From positions 1 to 63,968 of the forward strand of contig JAZTWG010000040.1 of assembly GCA_045635745.1 (NCBI GenBank): 63,968 nucleotides of DNA, given 5' to 3'. A program made the position numbers and the translations under genes. The notes under the pieces were generated by a model. It was not told the origin of the DNA. It did no database searches and saw only the letters and a list, made by a program, of their open reading frames with translations. Shown one piece after another: positions 45,632-54,636 of the stretch; the stretch's first letter is position 1, and the number at the start of each line of letters is the position of its first letter. The stretch comes from SIG78 sp045635745. Its GTDB lineage: Bacteria; Verrucomicrobiota; Lentisphaeria; Victivallales; Victivallaceae.

Positions 45632-46402
45632 TCAGCATGAATACGGTTTGCTGTTGCGGTATTCACTCAAGGTTTTGCCGGTTATTCTTTTGAAAAAACG
45701 GCTGAACGCGTAGACATCGCGGAATTCGAGCTGATGGGCTATCTCATTCAGGCTTTTACTGCTGGTACATAGTATTTTGCCGGCAAAGTCAGCCCGTGTC
45801 TGGTCGAGGAAATTTTTCAGCGAAGTGCCGCATTCCTGCCGGAAACGCAGAGCCGCGTGTTTGCCGGTGCAACGCATATGTTCGCCAATATCGCCCAGAC
45901 GCACATCGCCCCCCTGCCGGGAGTAGACAAACTCTTTAACCTGCCGGACAAATTCGCTGGTTTTAGAGTTTTGATTTTGCATTTCAAGCACAAATCTTCC
46001 GATAACTACACTTAAAGCCGAGTTTACTATCGACATGGATGCCGAGCGGCTCATAAAATGCGGAGATAACGCTTCGGTAATGATTTCTGCGGCATGGGTC
46101 AGCATGGCTTCGCTGTTGAATATTGCCGGATCAAGCGCTTGTACTGTGCTGGTGAATTTTACGCTCATCCAGCTTGAAGGCTCCAAATCATAGGCAAAAC
46201 AGTGTTCGATGCCGGGGGGGATGATCACGGTATCGCCGATGGAAAAACTCATCTTGCAGATTTGCTTTTTCTGTTTGAACTGCAAAGCTCCGCTGCCGGC
46301 AGAAATGAAATCCACTTGCCAGAATTCGTGACTGTGATACTGTTTTGATACCGCATTACCATTGGGAATACTGCGGAATTGGTGAAATAAATACTGCTCC
46401 AT
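45632..46402 (-). CDS. AraC-family transcriptional regulator
   Basis: 256 residues. The cupin-like N-terminus shows HSHEFWQVDFISAGSG and DTVIIPPGIEH. The C-terminal 95 residues hold two helix-turn-helix units (LGDIGEHMRCTGKHAALRF, then LNEIAHQLEFRDVYAFSRFFKR). AAGGGG precedes the ATG. Divergent from the second GH29 operon. Two identical 17-bp direct repeats in the shared intergenic region are likely its operators. Confidence 0.9.
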   Translation of the reverse strand: MEQYLFHQFRSIPNGNAVSKQYHSHEFWQVDFISAGSGALQFKQKKQICKMSFSIGDTVIIPPGIEHCFAYDLEPSSWMSVKFTSTVQALDPAIFNSEAMLTHAAEIITEALSPHFMSRSASMSIVNSALSVVIGRFVLEMQNQNSKTSEFVRQVKEFVYSRQGGDVRLGDIGEHMRCTGKHAALRFRQECGTSLKNFLDQTRADFAGKILCTSSKSLNEIAHQLEFRDVYAFSRFFKRITGKTLSEYRNSKPYSC

Positions 46403-46459
46403 AAAAATCTACCCCTTAATAACAGTAATTCCAATTTGATTTTTTTGCAAATTTTTTAA

Positions 46460-46564
46460 GCCATTTTGCAATCAAAAAACTATTTTCAATCTTTCGTTTT
46501 CTATAATATAGAATTTATATGCTGAAAAACATTATTATGTGTAATGCGCCATTTTGCAATCAAA
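46460..46564. promoter_or_regulatory. Two 17-bp direct repeats, probable AraC operators
   Basis: GCCATTTTGCAATCAAA occurs at 46460-46476 and identically at 46548-46564, 88 bp apart. One lies 58 bp before the regulator ATG and one about 90 bp before the fucosidase ATG. Confidence 0.7.
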
Positions 46565-46597
46565 TATGTTATTTTTGCTATTGATTTGAAATCGAAT

Positions 46598-46626
46598 TTG
46601 ACATATATTTTCATTGTGACATTTTG
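46598..46626 (+). promoter_or_regulatory. Candidate activator-dependent promoter
   Basis: TTGACA (46598-46603), 17-bp spacer, but a poor -10 (ATTTTG, 46621-46626). The weak -10 and upstream direct repeat fit activation by the AraC-family regulator. Confidence 0.4.
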
Positions 46627-46655
46627 TTTGCGGCAGTAAGATGGAGATTTTGTTT

Positions 46656-47930
46656 ATGAAAAAAACTTATCAGCATGGCGATATAAGCTGGTGGCAGCAT
46701 GATCGCTTCGGCATGTTTATTCACTGGGGTGTGTACAGCGTGCCTGCCCGTGGCGAATGGGTGCATACCCGTGGTTCTATCATGCCAGAAGATTATCAGC
46801 GCTATGCGGAATTCTTTACTCCTGACAAATTCGAACCCGCCAAATGGGCTAAAGCGGCAAAAGATGCCGGTATGAAATATGTGGTATTCACCGCCAAACA
46901 TCATGACGGCTACTGTATGTGGGATACGGCTTATACCGACTACAAAGCTGACCGCGATTATGTGCGGGAAATCGTGGATGCATTCAGGGCGGAAGGTTTG
47001 CGTATTGGTTTGTACTATTCGCTCCTCGACTGGCACCACCCGGATTTTCTGGTCGACCGCTACCACCCGTTGCGGGATCAGGATCGTGCGGCTTTGAATA
47101 AAGACCGCGATCAGAAACGATATTGCCAATATATGCGCGATCAGGTACGCGAGCTTCTGACCAATTACGGTAAGATCGACATTATGTGGTTTGATTTTAC
47201 CTATCCGGTTGCTGATGGCAAATGTGCTGAAGACTGGGAAGCTGAAGAGCTGCTTGCTTTGATCCGCAGTCTGGCTCCGGAAATCATTATTGATGACCGC
47301 ATGGGGTTGCCGGGGGCGGGCGACTTTGTTTCGCCGGAGCAATATGTGCCGCACCATGGATTGCGGGGCAGGGACGGTGAACTTTTGCCTTGGGAGGGGT
47401 GTCAGACTTTCTCCGGCGCATGGGGATATAACCGCGATGAAAGCACCTGGAAGACTCCGCATCAGTTGATAAATCTGATTGTAAGCCATGTGGCAAAAGG
47501 CGGCAATATTCTTTTGAATGTGGGGCCCGATGCCCGCGGCAGATTTGATAAACGCGCGATGAAAGCCCTTGATGCCATTGCCGGCTGGATGCGTGATAAC
47601 AGCGATTCGATCTACGGCTGCACGCTTGCACCGGAAGAATACCCCGCGCCGGAAGATTGCCGCTATACCTACAACCCGGCAACCAATAAACTTTATGTGC
47701 ATTTGCTGGCGTATCCGATAAAGTTTCTGTTTCTGCCCAATTTGAACGGCAAAGTCAAATTTGCCCGTTTTCTCAATGACGGCAGCGAAATTGTTATGAA
47801 AAAAGCCAATGCCGAACACAGCAACATTACACCCAAACTTGAACAGGATGTACTTATGCTGCAAATTCCGGCAATCGCCCCGGATACACTGGTGCCGGTA
47901 ATTGAATTGACCTTGAAATCAAATATATAA
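46656..47930 (+). CDS. Alpha-L-fucosidase, GH29, cytoplasmic
   Basis: 424 residues from the ATG at 46656 (GGAG nine bases upstream). Close paralogue of the fucosidase at 23682: RFGMFIHWGVYSVPARGEW, KHHDGY (81-86) and MWFDF with nucleophile D180 match almost exactly. No signal peptide. It opens the longest glycan operon of the window and is under divergent AraC control, whereas the paralogue is beside a GntR-type regulator. The two may therefore serve different fucosylated glycans. Confidence 0.93.
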   Translation: MKKTYQHGDISWWQHDRFGMFIHWGVYSVPARGEWVHTRGSIMPEDYQRYAEFFTPDKFEPAKWAKAAKDAGMKYVVFTAKHHDGYCMWDTAYTDYKADRDYVREIVDAFRAEGLRIGLYYSLLDWHHPDFLVDRYHPLRDQDRAALNKDRDQKRYCQYMRDQVRELLTNYGKIDIMWFDFTYPVADGKCAEDWEAEELLALIRSLAPEIIIDDRMGLPGAGDFVSPEQYVPHHGLRGRDGELLPWEGCQTFSGAWGYNRDESTWKTPHQLINLIVSHVAKGGNILLNVGPDARGRFDKRAMKALDAIAGWMRDNSDSIYGCTLAPEEYPAPEDCRYTYNPATNKLYVHLLAYPIKFLFLPNLNGKVKFARFLNDGSEIVMKKANAEHSNITPKLEQDVLMLQIPAIAPDTLVPVIELTLKSNI

Positions 47931-47959
47931 CTTTAACCCTTATAGAAAGGCAAATAAAA

Positions 47960-48676
47960 ATGAAAAAGTCAACAATGTCAAAATCCGCCCATGGGCGGGT
48001 GAAGGCTTATACCTTCACCCTTATCGAACTCCTTGTCGTTATCGCCATCATCGCCATTCTGGCGGCAATGCTGCTGCCGGCACTTTCGGCGGCCCGCGAG
48101 CGCGCCAGACAGTCTAACTGTACCGGTAATCTCCGTACTCTCGGTCTTGCCAATGTTATTTACGCTAATGATAACAATGACTATGCGGTTCCGGCTTATG
48201 CAAGAGCCGCCGGCGCCAAAATATCCAATGACTGGTTTGGTTTGCTTGCTGATATGGGCGGACAGGGAAATAAGAAAGGCGTTGCCGGTCCTTATGGCGT
48301 AACCTGGCCGTCAACTTTTGAATGCCCCAGTGCTCCGGAAAACCATTGGGGAGTTGGTACTCAATCTGTGGGTGCCTGGTACACAAATTATCTGCTGAAC
48401 GGCTATCCTTATAACAAGGATGATGCACGCTCTGTTTCGGACCGTTATTTTACTTTGGGACAGGTTGATGACACTTCGGCAACATTTTTCCTCTCTGAAA
48501 GCAAGGCAGCCAATGATGTTTCTGCTGAAACGGCTTCACGCATCAAGTATCGGCATGGAACCAATGCCAATCTGGTTTACCTTGACGGTCACTGCGGTTC
48601 CGGCAATTTGCAGTTCTTTACTCCGGAAAACAACAATTACAAAGCCTCTCCGCTCTGGATGGCACGTCCTGAATAA
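47960..48676 (+). CDS. Pseudopilin-like secreted protein
   Basis: 238 residues. FTLIELLVVIAIIAILA starts at residue 19 after a basic leader (MKKSTMSKSAHGRVKAYT), then AAMLLPALSAAR. The C-terminal motif H-GTNANLVYL-DG is the complete H-X9-DG. The residue before F is Thr, not Gly. Two palindromes encode the leader region. AAAGG precedes the ATG. It lies 29 bp after the fucosidase and 19 bp before the alginate-lyase-family gene, so it is cotranscribed with enzymes. Confidence 0.88.
   Translation: MKKSTMSKSAHGRVKAYTFTLIELLVVIAIIAILAAMLLPALSAARERARQSNCTGNLRTLGLANVIYANDNNDYAVPAYARAAGAKISNDWFGLLADMGGQGNKKGVAGPYGVTWPSTFECPSAPENHWGVGTQSVGAWYTNYLLNGYPYNKDDARSVSDRYFTLGQVDDTSATFFLSESKAANDVSAETASRIKYRHGTNANLVYLDGHCGSGNLQFFTPENNNYKASPLWMARPE
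47985..48020. repeat. Tandem in-frame palindromes before prepilin motif (copy 3)
   Basis: 47985-47998 is the perfect palindrome CCGCCCATGGGCGG. Overlapping it, 47997-48005 (GGGTGAAGG) pairs with 48012-48020 (CCTTCACCC) across a 6-base loop. The second arm contains TTCACC, the Phe-Thr codons of FTLIEL, as in copy 1. Confidence 0.9.
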
Positions 48677-48695
48677 TGCCCCTTAAAGAAAATTT

Positions 48696-49754
48696 ATGAA
48701 TAATAAAATTCTTACAAAACGGGTAATCAACCTGCCCGTGCGGGGCATTACGTCCGTGGTCAGTTCTTACAGCTGCGGTGGTGCGCGGGAGTTTTACAGC
48801 GAAGCCGATTACTGGTGGCGCGATCCCGCGGACCCGTCGGGCAAATATATCAACCGCGATGGCGAAAGCAATCCGGATTGTTTCAATTGCCACCGTAAAC
48901 TTTTGATGCGTTTGAGTTGTATAACCGGCACACTGGCAACCGAATATTTGCGTTCCGGCGACAAGACTCTGCTGGATAAATTCTGCGAACACTTGCACAT
49001 TTGGTTTGCCGACGAAAATGTTTCCATGCTGCCGCATTTGGAATACAGTCAGGCGATCCGCAATCAGGTTCCCGGCAGAAATTACGGTGTTATTGATACT
49101 ATACATCTGGCGGAAGTAGCTCTGGCGGTTATCAAGCTGCGTAAAGATATGCCGCAAGCGTTGACAGATTCTGTAACTCGATGGTTTGAAAAGTATCTGG
49201 CATGGCTCTGCACTTCTGAATTGGGTGTTGCCGAACGCAATACCATGAACAATCACGCTGTTTGCTGGTATTTGCAAGCGGCGGCGTTTGCACATCTGGT
49301 CGGCAATAGCGATTTACTGGATGAATTTAGAAATGATTTTAGAGAGCACTTACTCGAGCAGATCGCTCCTGACGGCTCGCTGCCGCAGGAACTCAAACGC
49401 ACCAAACCATACGGCTATGCTCTTTTTACCATGGAAGCATTTGCCGGACTGGCGGCGCTTTTGAGTGTGAAATCCGACAATTTCTTTTTGCTGCGTAAAG
49501 GCAGCGGCGGCACCGTATTTGAAGCCGTGGACTTTATGTTCCCATATATGGAAGATAAATCCAAGTGGTTCGGCCAAGCCGATGTCAAATACTTTGATTA
49601 TTGGCCGGTTCGGCAGAACTCTCTTTATCTGGCAGACGCTTTTTGCGGAAAAATGGAATATATGAACCTCTGGAAAAAATTGCCGGATTACCGCTTGAAA
49701 TTTGAATTGGTTCGTAATTATCCGGTACGCAATCCCGAACTTTGGATCATCTAA
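48696..49754 (+). CDS. Alginate-lyase-family protein
   Basis: 352 residues, no signal peptide. YWWRDPADPSGKYINRDG near 28-45 and NPDCF fit the alginate lyase (PF05426-type) alpha-toroid family, as does NNHAVCWYLQAAAFA near 190-204 with the conserved Asn-His pair. The family cleaves uronate polymers by elimination. Cytoplasmic location implies an oligosaccharide substrate. It could equally act on another uronic acid than alginate. Third gene of the operon. Confidence 0.8.
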   Translation: MNNKILTKRVINLPVRGITSVVSSYSCGGAREFYSEADYWWRDPADPSGKYINRDGESNPDCFNCHRKLLMRLSCITGTLATEYLRSGDKTLLDKFCEHLHIWFADENVSMLPHLEYSQAIRNQVPGRNYGVIDTIHLAEVALAVIKLRKDMPQALTDSVTRWFEKYLAWLCTSELGVAERNTMNNHAVCWYLQAAAFAHLVGNSDLLDEFRNDFREHLLEQIAPDGSLPQELKRTKPYGYALFTMEAFAGLAALLSVKSDNFFLLRKGSGGTVFEAVDFMFPYMEDKSKWFGQADVKYFDYWPVRQNSLYLADAFCGKMEYMNLWKKLPDYRLKFELVRNYPVRNPELWII

Positions 49755-49769
49755 TTTAGGAGATATATA

Positions 49770-52622
49770 ATGAAAAGAACCCTTTTATTGCTGCTCGCTT
49801 TTACGGCAGCAACCATGTTTGCGGCGGTGCCGGAAAACGTGACTCTGGTCAAAAACAAAAAAGCACAGTTTCAGGTGGTGATTCCTGATAAAGCCGACTG
49901 GCCGACCAAACTTGCGGCCGAAGATCTGGTAAATGTGGTACGCGAAGCATACAGCAATCGCGCCAATATCGTTACCGAAAGTCAGCTGGCGGCAAAAAAA
50001 TCCAACCTCATAAATATTCATCTGGGCTGGAGTAAATACACCCAACAGTTTGAAAAAGAAATGCCCAAACCCTACGGTTTTCTGGTCAAATTTGTCGATG
50101 AAAAAAACATCGTCATCGGCGGCAGACTGCTGGTCAACGATAACTACAATACACTCGATGGTGTAACATATTTTCTGGAAAAATTCCTCGGTATGCGGAT
50201 CCTTATGCCCGGTGATCTGGGTACGGTGATCCCCAAAGGCGGCAAAGATCTGGTGATCCCGGCAAAAGATTTCACCCGGGTTCCGGATTTTCCCGGCCGT
50301 TCTTACAGCGGCAGCCACGGGCCCTTCTACAAAGGCGATAAACTGAAAAAGAGCATCAACTGGACCCGCCGGGTGGGTATGACGGTATCGAATGTACTTA
50401 AAATGGTTCACAATGTCGGTTATCTCATCGACCCCGAAATTTATGCCAAAACCAATCCGGAATTTTTCCCGCTCATTGACGGCAAACGCGTTTTTCCGAA
50501 AAAGAACAACCGCTCCGATTGGAAACTTATGTATTGGGAACCCTGCTACACAGCTCCCGGTATTGCTGAAGCGGCCGCCAAGAGCGTGATTGAATTTTTC
50601 AAGAAGAACCCCAATTTGTACAACTGTTCGCTGGCAGTCAACGACAACGGCAATATCTGCCAATGTGAAAACTGTGTAAAAAAGAATGCCCATCTGCCCA
50701 AAGGTTCTGAAAGTCAGAGCTACTACGAATGGGTGAATAAAGTCGTTGAAATCGTTAAAAAGGAATACCCCGACCGTTATTACGGTGTACTCAATTACTG
50801 GGTGACCAAAGATATGCCCACGGGTATCAAACTTGATCCCGCTGTGGTGCCGATGGTCTGTGAAGAATTCAAATTCTATGTTGATCCCATTTACCGTGCC
50901 CGGTTGGAAAAACGTTTGCAGAAATGGGACGAAACCGCTTCCACTCTCGGCTGGTGGGATTACGGTTTTGAAGGCAGCTTGCTGGTTCCGGCGTACAATC
51001 CGAAGTTCAATGCGGCGTTTCTCAAAGAGCTTTATCACAAACACAATTTGCGGTTCTATTTCTGCGAATGGTCTCCCGGCCCGGCATGGAAGAATACCCC
51101 TGAAGTATACATGATGGCAAAACTTATGTGGGATATCGATCAGGATGCCGATGCTCTTATCGACGAATGGTTCGATCTTGCCGTGGGCAAAGAAGCCGCG
51201 GTGCCGTTCAAAAAATACTACGCTGTGTGGGAAAATTTCTGGAACAAAGAAATCATCAAGACTCCGTGGTTCCGTGAACGCGGCGACAAGGAAATACCCT
51301 TTTTGCAGCGTCGAGACTGCCGCTATCTGGATGCTTTGACTTACGAGATGATCGATGAAGCCTTGAAATATATCAACGAAACCGTGGAACTTGCTCCCGC
51401 CGGCAAAGAAAAAATGCGTGCAGAGTTTTTCCGCGATTGGTACGTCAATGCTTACAACAAGTATTATCTGCCCTATTTGAACGCTAAAGAGCTCAATAAG
51501 AGCGGCTCCAAGTTTCAGGGCAAACAGCTTTATCATTATACCTTTGATAAGAGTGTAGAAAAATGGGTTCCGTGGCATAACCACGGCATGACCCCGAAGA
51601 TGTATCTGGACAAAACCGTTGGCTTTAATGGGAATGGTTCGCTCAAGTGCGACCGCTCCAAGAGTTTGCCGACCGGTATGGTCTGGTTCCGCCGTCCGCT
51701 GGATTTCAAATATCAGCCCGGCAAAAACTACCGTTTCAGTGTTATGGTCAAAGCCGAAAATATCAAAAAGGATGACAACGCCAGTATATCAATTCATTTG
51801 CCCAACGGCAAAAATTCCGAATTGGGCAAAGAAGCAAGCAATCTTAAAGGGGCAATCACTTTTCAGAAATTCCTGAAATACGAAGACCTCAAAGACGGCA
51901 AATGGCATAAGCTGGAAGTTTGTCTGCCGGTACCGGAAACGGCGTGGATCGGCGATGTGCAGGCCATCAACTGTCAGTTGAGTGCTCATTCCAACGAATA
52001 CAATACGGTTGTGTGGTTTGATGATTTTACGGTTGAAGAAATTTCCGGAGCTGAACTGGATTCCTTGCGCCGTCCGGAACTGAAAGTTGCCAAAAAAGTC
52101 AAGACTTCCGGTAATATCACCGATCCGGCGACCGGCGAAGTCCTTGGTCCGGAACTGGTCACTGACGGCAATATGGAAGAACTCAACCGTGATGTCTGGC
52201 ACAATAACCACACCCCGAAAGTCGGTGAAAAATCCACTGAATTTGCCCACAGCGGCAAACAGTCGCTTCATATTGTTTCCGACAGCAATGGCGACGGTAT
52301 GCTGCAGATCATCAAACCCGTGGAATGGGATGGTCTTTTTATGGTTAATAAAAAAGGTCTGCAATTTGGTAAAACCTACAAAGTTGAGCTGTGGGTGAAA
52401 AATACCAATCCGGCGCAGTACGAAGAATTGCGCCTTGCCGGCAGCAGCCTTAAAGCTAAACTCATTACCAAAGATAGCCGGTGGACAAAGTTCACTTTTT
52501 ATACCAAATTTGATAAGAAAATTTCCACCCCGTACGTCTGCATCGGTTACGGCTCGACCAAATGCGACAGTTACTTTGACGATCTTTCGATCCGCGAAGT
52601 GATCAAACCGGCGACAAAATAA
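49770..52622 (+). CDS. Secreted DUF4838-type glycosidase-like protein with C-terminal binding domains
   Basis: 950 residues, signal peptide about 1-18. The first 150 residues resemble the hexosaminidase-type N-terminal alpha/beta domain found before GH20 and GH67-like barrels (LAAEDLVNVVREAY, GVTYFLEKFLGMRIL). The middle barrel holds SLAVNDNGNICQCENC, a Cys pair typical of DUF4838. The last 350 residues contain two CBM4/9-like beta-sandwiches (GNGSLKCDRSKS.. and GELVTDGNME-type starts). Enzyme activity is not established for the domain. AGGAG precedes the ATG. Confidence 0.75.
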   Translation: MKRTLLLLLAFTAATMFAAVPENVTLVKNKKAQFQVVIPDKADWPTKLAAEDLVNVVREAYSNRANIVTESQLAAKKSNLINIHLGWSKYTQQFEKEMPKPYGFLVKFVDEKNIVIGGRLLVNDNYNTLDGVTYFLEKFLGMRILMPGDLGTVIPKGGKDLVIPAKDFTRVPDFPGRSYSGSHGPFYKGDKLKKSINWTRRVGMTVSNVLKMVHNVGYLIDPEIYAKTNPEFFPLIDGKRVFPKKNNRSDWKLMYWEPCYTAPGIAEAAAKSVIEFFKKNPNLYNCSLAVNDNGNICQCENCVKKNAHLPKGSESQSYYEWVNKVVEIVKKEYPDRYYGVLNYWVTKDMPTGIKLDPAVVPMVCEEFKFYVDPIYRARLEKRLQKWDETASTLGWWDYGFEGSLLVPAYNPKFNAAFLKELYHKHNLRFYFCEWSPGPAWKNTPEVYMMAKLMWDIDQDADALIDEWFDLAVGKEAAVPFKKYYAVWENFWNKEIIKTPWFRERGDKEIPFLQRRDCRYLDALTYEMIDEALKYINETVELAPAGKEKMRAEFFRDWYVNAYNKYYLPYLNAKELNKSGSKFQGKQLYHYTFDKSVEKWVPWHNHGMTPKMYLDKTVGFNGNGSLKCDRSKSLPTGMVWFRRPLDFKYQPGKNYRFSVMVKAENIKKDDNASISIHLPNGKNSELGKEASNLKGAITFQKFLKYEDLKDGKWHKLEVCLPVPETAWIGDVQAINCQLSAHSNEYNTVVWFDDFTVEEISGAELDSLRRPELKVAKKVKTSGNITDPATGEVLGPELVTDGNMEELNRDVWHNNHTPKVGEKSTEFAHSGKQSLHIVSDSNGDGMLQIIKPVEWDGLFMVNKKGLQFGKTYKVELWVKNTNPAQYEELRLAGSSLKAKLITKDSRWTKFTFYTKFDKKISTPYVCIGYGSTKCDSYFDDLSIREVIKPATK

Positions 52623-52635
52623 GGGCAAATGGTCT

Positions 52636-54570
52636 ATGCGTACAGATTTCAAATATGCGCTTTTTTATGATTTCCACACCCCGGTGACGGTGCCGGGGGT
52701 GCTGAGTAAATTCGATGTGGAAGCATTTACTGATCAGCTGGTGCGCTGCAAGGTGGATTTTCTTACCTGGCACGCCCGCTGCAATCAGGGCGGGGCGTAT
52801 TATCCGACAAAAATCGGTATTCAGCATCCCGGTTTGGATTACGACTTTTTCGGAAAACTTGCCGGGGCGTGCAAGCGTAAAAATATCCGTTTGAGCGCTT
52901 ATTTCAATGCGGGGTTGAGCAGCGAAGAACTTTTGCGCCATCCCGAATATATGGCGATCAGCCCGGAGGGGTTGATCTTGCGCGAAAACCGCAATTCGCC
53001 GTTTGTCAGGAGCGTATGTTATAATTCGCCTTTCCGCGAGCATTTGCGCGATATGGTGCTGGAGGTGCTGGAAAATTATCCGGTGGATGGCTTTTTCTTT
53101 GACTGCCTCAAGGTCTATCCGTGTATTTGCCCGGTTTGCATGAAAAAAATGCAGGAGCAGGGCATTGATTTCACCGATGCTCAAGCGTTGCGTAAATTCA
53201 ACAGCCAGAGCTATGCTGAATTCGGTAAGATGCTTACCGAGGCCATCCGCAAAGTCAAGCCTGATGCGCTGATAGTTTTTAATTGCGACGACAAAGAGTT
53301 GCTCGACAGTGACCACAGCCATTTTGAGTGCGAATGTCTGCCCACCAGTCATTGGGGATATGACTATCTGCCGCTCTATTGCCGCTACAACCGGGCACTT
53401 GCCGGAGAGGATCGGCAGGTACTTAATATGACCGGCCGTTTCTATAAATGGGGTGATTTCGGCGGTTTGCGCCCGCAGGCGGCTCTGGAGCATGATATGT
53501 TCTATGGCGTTGCACAGGGGCTGCGGCCTGATATCGGCGGGCATTTTCATCCCCGCGGCGATATGGATATGGCGGTATTCGACCGGATTTACGCGGTTTA
53601 CAGCAAGCTTCAGCAATACGACGAGTTTGTGCTGCCGGCGGTCAACAACAACGATATTGCGCTGGTTTTCGACAAAACCAACAGTCTGCCTGCCAAAGGT
53701 CTGGCGCGTATGCTGGATGAGTTGAAGATCCAGTTCGATGCAGTTACAGAATATTGTGATTGGAGCAAATATCAGTTGCTGATCCTGGCCGATGATCTGG
53801 CTTTGAGCGATAATGCTGCTGCAAAACTTACAACACATCTGCAAGCTGGTAAAAAAGTGTTGGCCATAGGTAAAGCGGCATTGAAAAACAATCGGTATCC
53901 GGCGGCGTTTCCCTGTGAGTTTATTTGCGATAAACCATTTGATCCGGCGTACTTTACACCATCCGGAGTTCTGGGCGAAGGATTGCAGGATATGCCGCTT
54001 TCGATCTATGCTCCGGCGGTAGGCATGAAAGCTGAAACTGACTGTGCTGCAATGAAGTTGGTAAAACCGTATATGAATGGCGGCTGGGATGGATTGCGCT
54101 GCAATTATTATACCGCTCCGGAAGGGGCGAGTGAATATGATTTTACAGCGGTAAATGATCAGGTTATATGCTGCGCCGGAAATATTGGCACGGGGTACTT
54201 CAACCGGGCGCCTTATCAACTGCGTACCCTGCTGGGAAATATGATTGACAGATTGTATGGCCAGCGCAAGGTCTGCTGCGACCGTCTTCCCAGTTTCGCC
54301 CGGGCGGCGGTGCAGAGTGTGCCGGATGGTGAGTTGCTGCATGTTATAGCATATGCTGCCGAAGCACGCGGTATGTGTGTAAGTATGGAAGACTCCGTAA
54401 CATTGTGCGATCTGGAACTGAAGTTCAAGCTTGCCGATAAGAGAAAAGTCCGGAATGTGGTACTTGCTCCTGATTGCCGCAAATTGGATTTTTCGGTACA
54501 GAATAATACTGTTGTGATAAATCTGCCGCGTATGGATGGTTATGCGCTGATAAAAATTATTTACCAATGA
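52636..54570 (+). CDS. Glycosidase-like TIM barrel with GH42-type C-terminal domain
   Basis: 644 residues, no signal peptide. Residues 1-330 look like a TIM barrel (KVDFLTWHARCNQGGAYY, GFFFDCLKVYP with a following CPVCMKKM Cys pair). Residues about 340-460 (ALVFDKTNSLP, LLILADDLALSDNAA, GKKVLAIG) resemble the amidotransferase-like trimerisation domain of GH42 enzymes. The overall layout matches uncharacterised hypothetical glycosyl hydrolases (GHL6-like). The gene begins 13 bp after the DUF4838 gene. Substrate unknown. Confidence 0.7.
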   Translation: MRTDFKYALFYDFHTPVTVPGVLSKFDVEAFTDQLVRCKVDFLTWHARCNQGGAYYPTKIGIQHPGLDYDFFGKLAGACKRKNIRLSAYFNAGLSSEELLRHPEYMAISPEGLILRENRNSPFVRSVCYNSPFREHLRDMVLEVLENYPVDGFFFDCLKVYPCICPVCMKKMQEQGIDFTDAQALRKFNSQSYAEFGKMLTEAIRKVKPDALIVFNCDDKELLDSDHSHFECECLPTSHWGYDYLPLYCRYNRALAGEDRQVLNMTGRFYKWGDFGGLRPQAALEHDMFYGVAQGLRPDIGGHFHPRGDMDMAVFDRIYAVYSKLQQYDEFVLPAVNNNDIALVFDKTNSLPAKGLARMLDELKIQFDAVTEYCDWSKYQLLILADDLALSDNAAAKLTTHLQAGKKVLAIGKAALKNNRYPAAFPCEFICDKPFDPAYFTPSGVLGEGLQDMPLSIYAPAVGMKAETDCAAMKLVKPYMNGGWDGLRCNYYTAPEGASEYDFTAVNDQVICCAGNIGTGYFNRAPYQLRTLLGNMIDRLYGQRKVCCDRLPSFARAAVQSVPDGELLHVIAYAAEARGMCVSMEDSVTLCDLELKFKLADKRKVRNVVLAPDCRKLDFSVQNNTVVINLPRMDGYALIKIIYQ

Positions 54571-54636
54571 TACCGGAAAAACTTGATTTTTTTAATTGGT
54601 AATGTACATTACTTGCCATCGAAAGGAATTTATATC

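Noticed and set aside
49785..54567. Long minus-strand frames of 599, 287 and 654 codons opposite the DUF4838 and barrel genes
   Set aside because: They run opposite well-supported genes with good starts and motifs, and none has a start signal or known domain.
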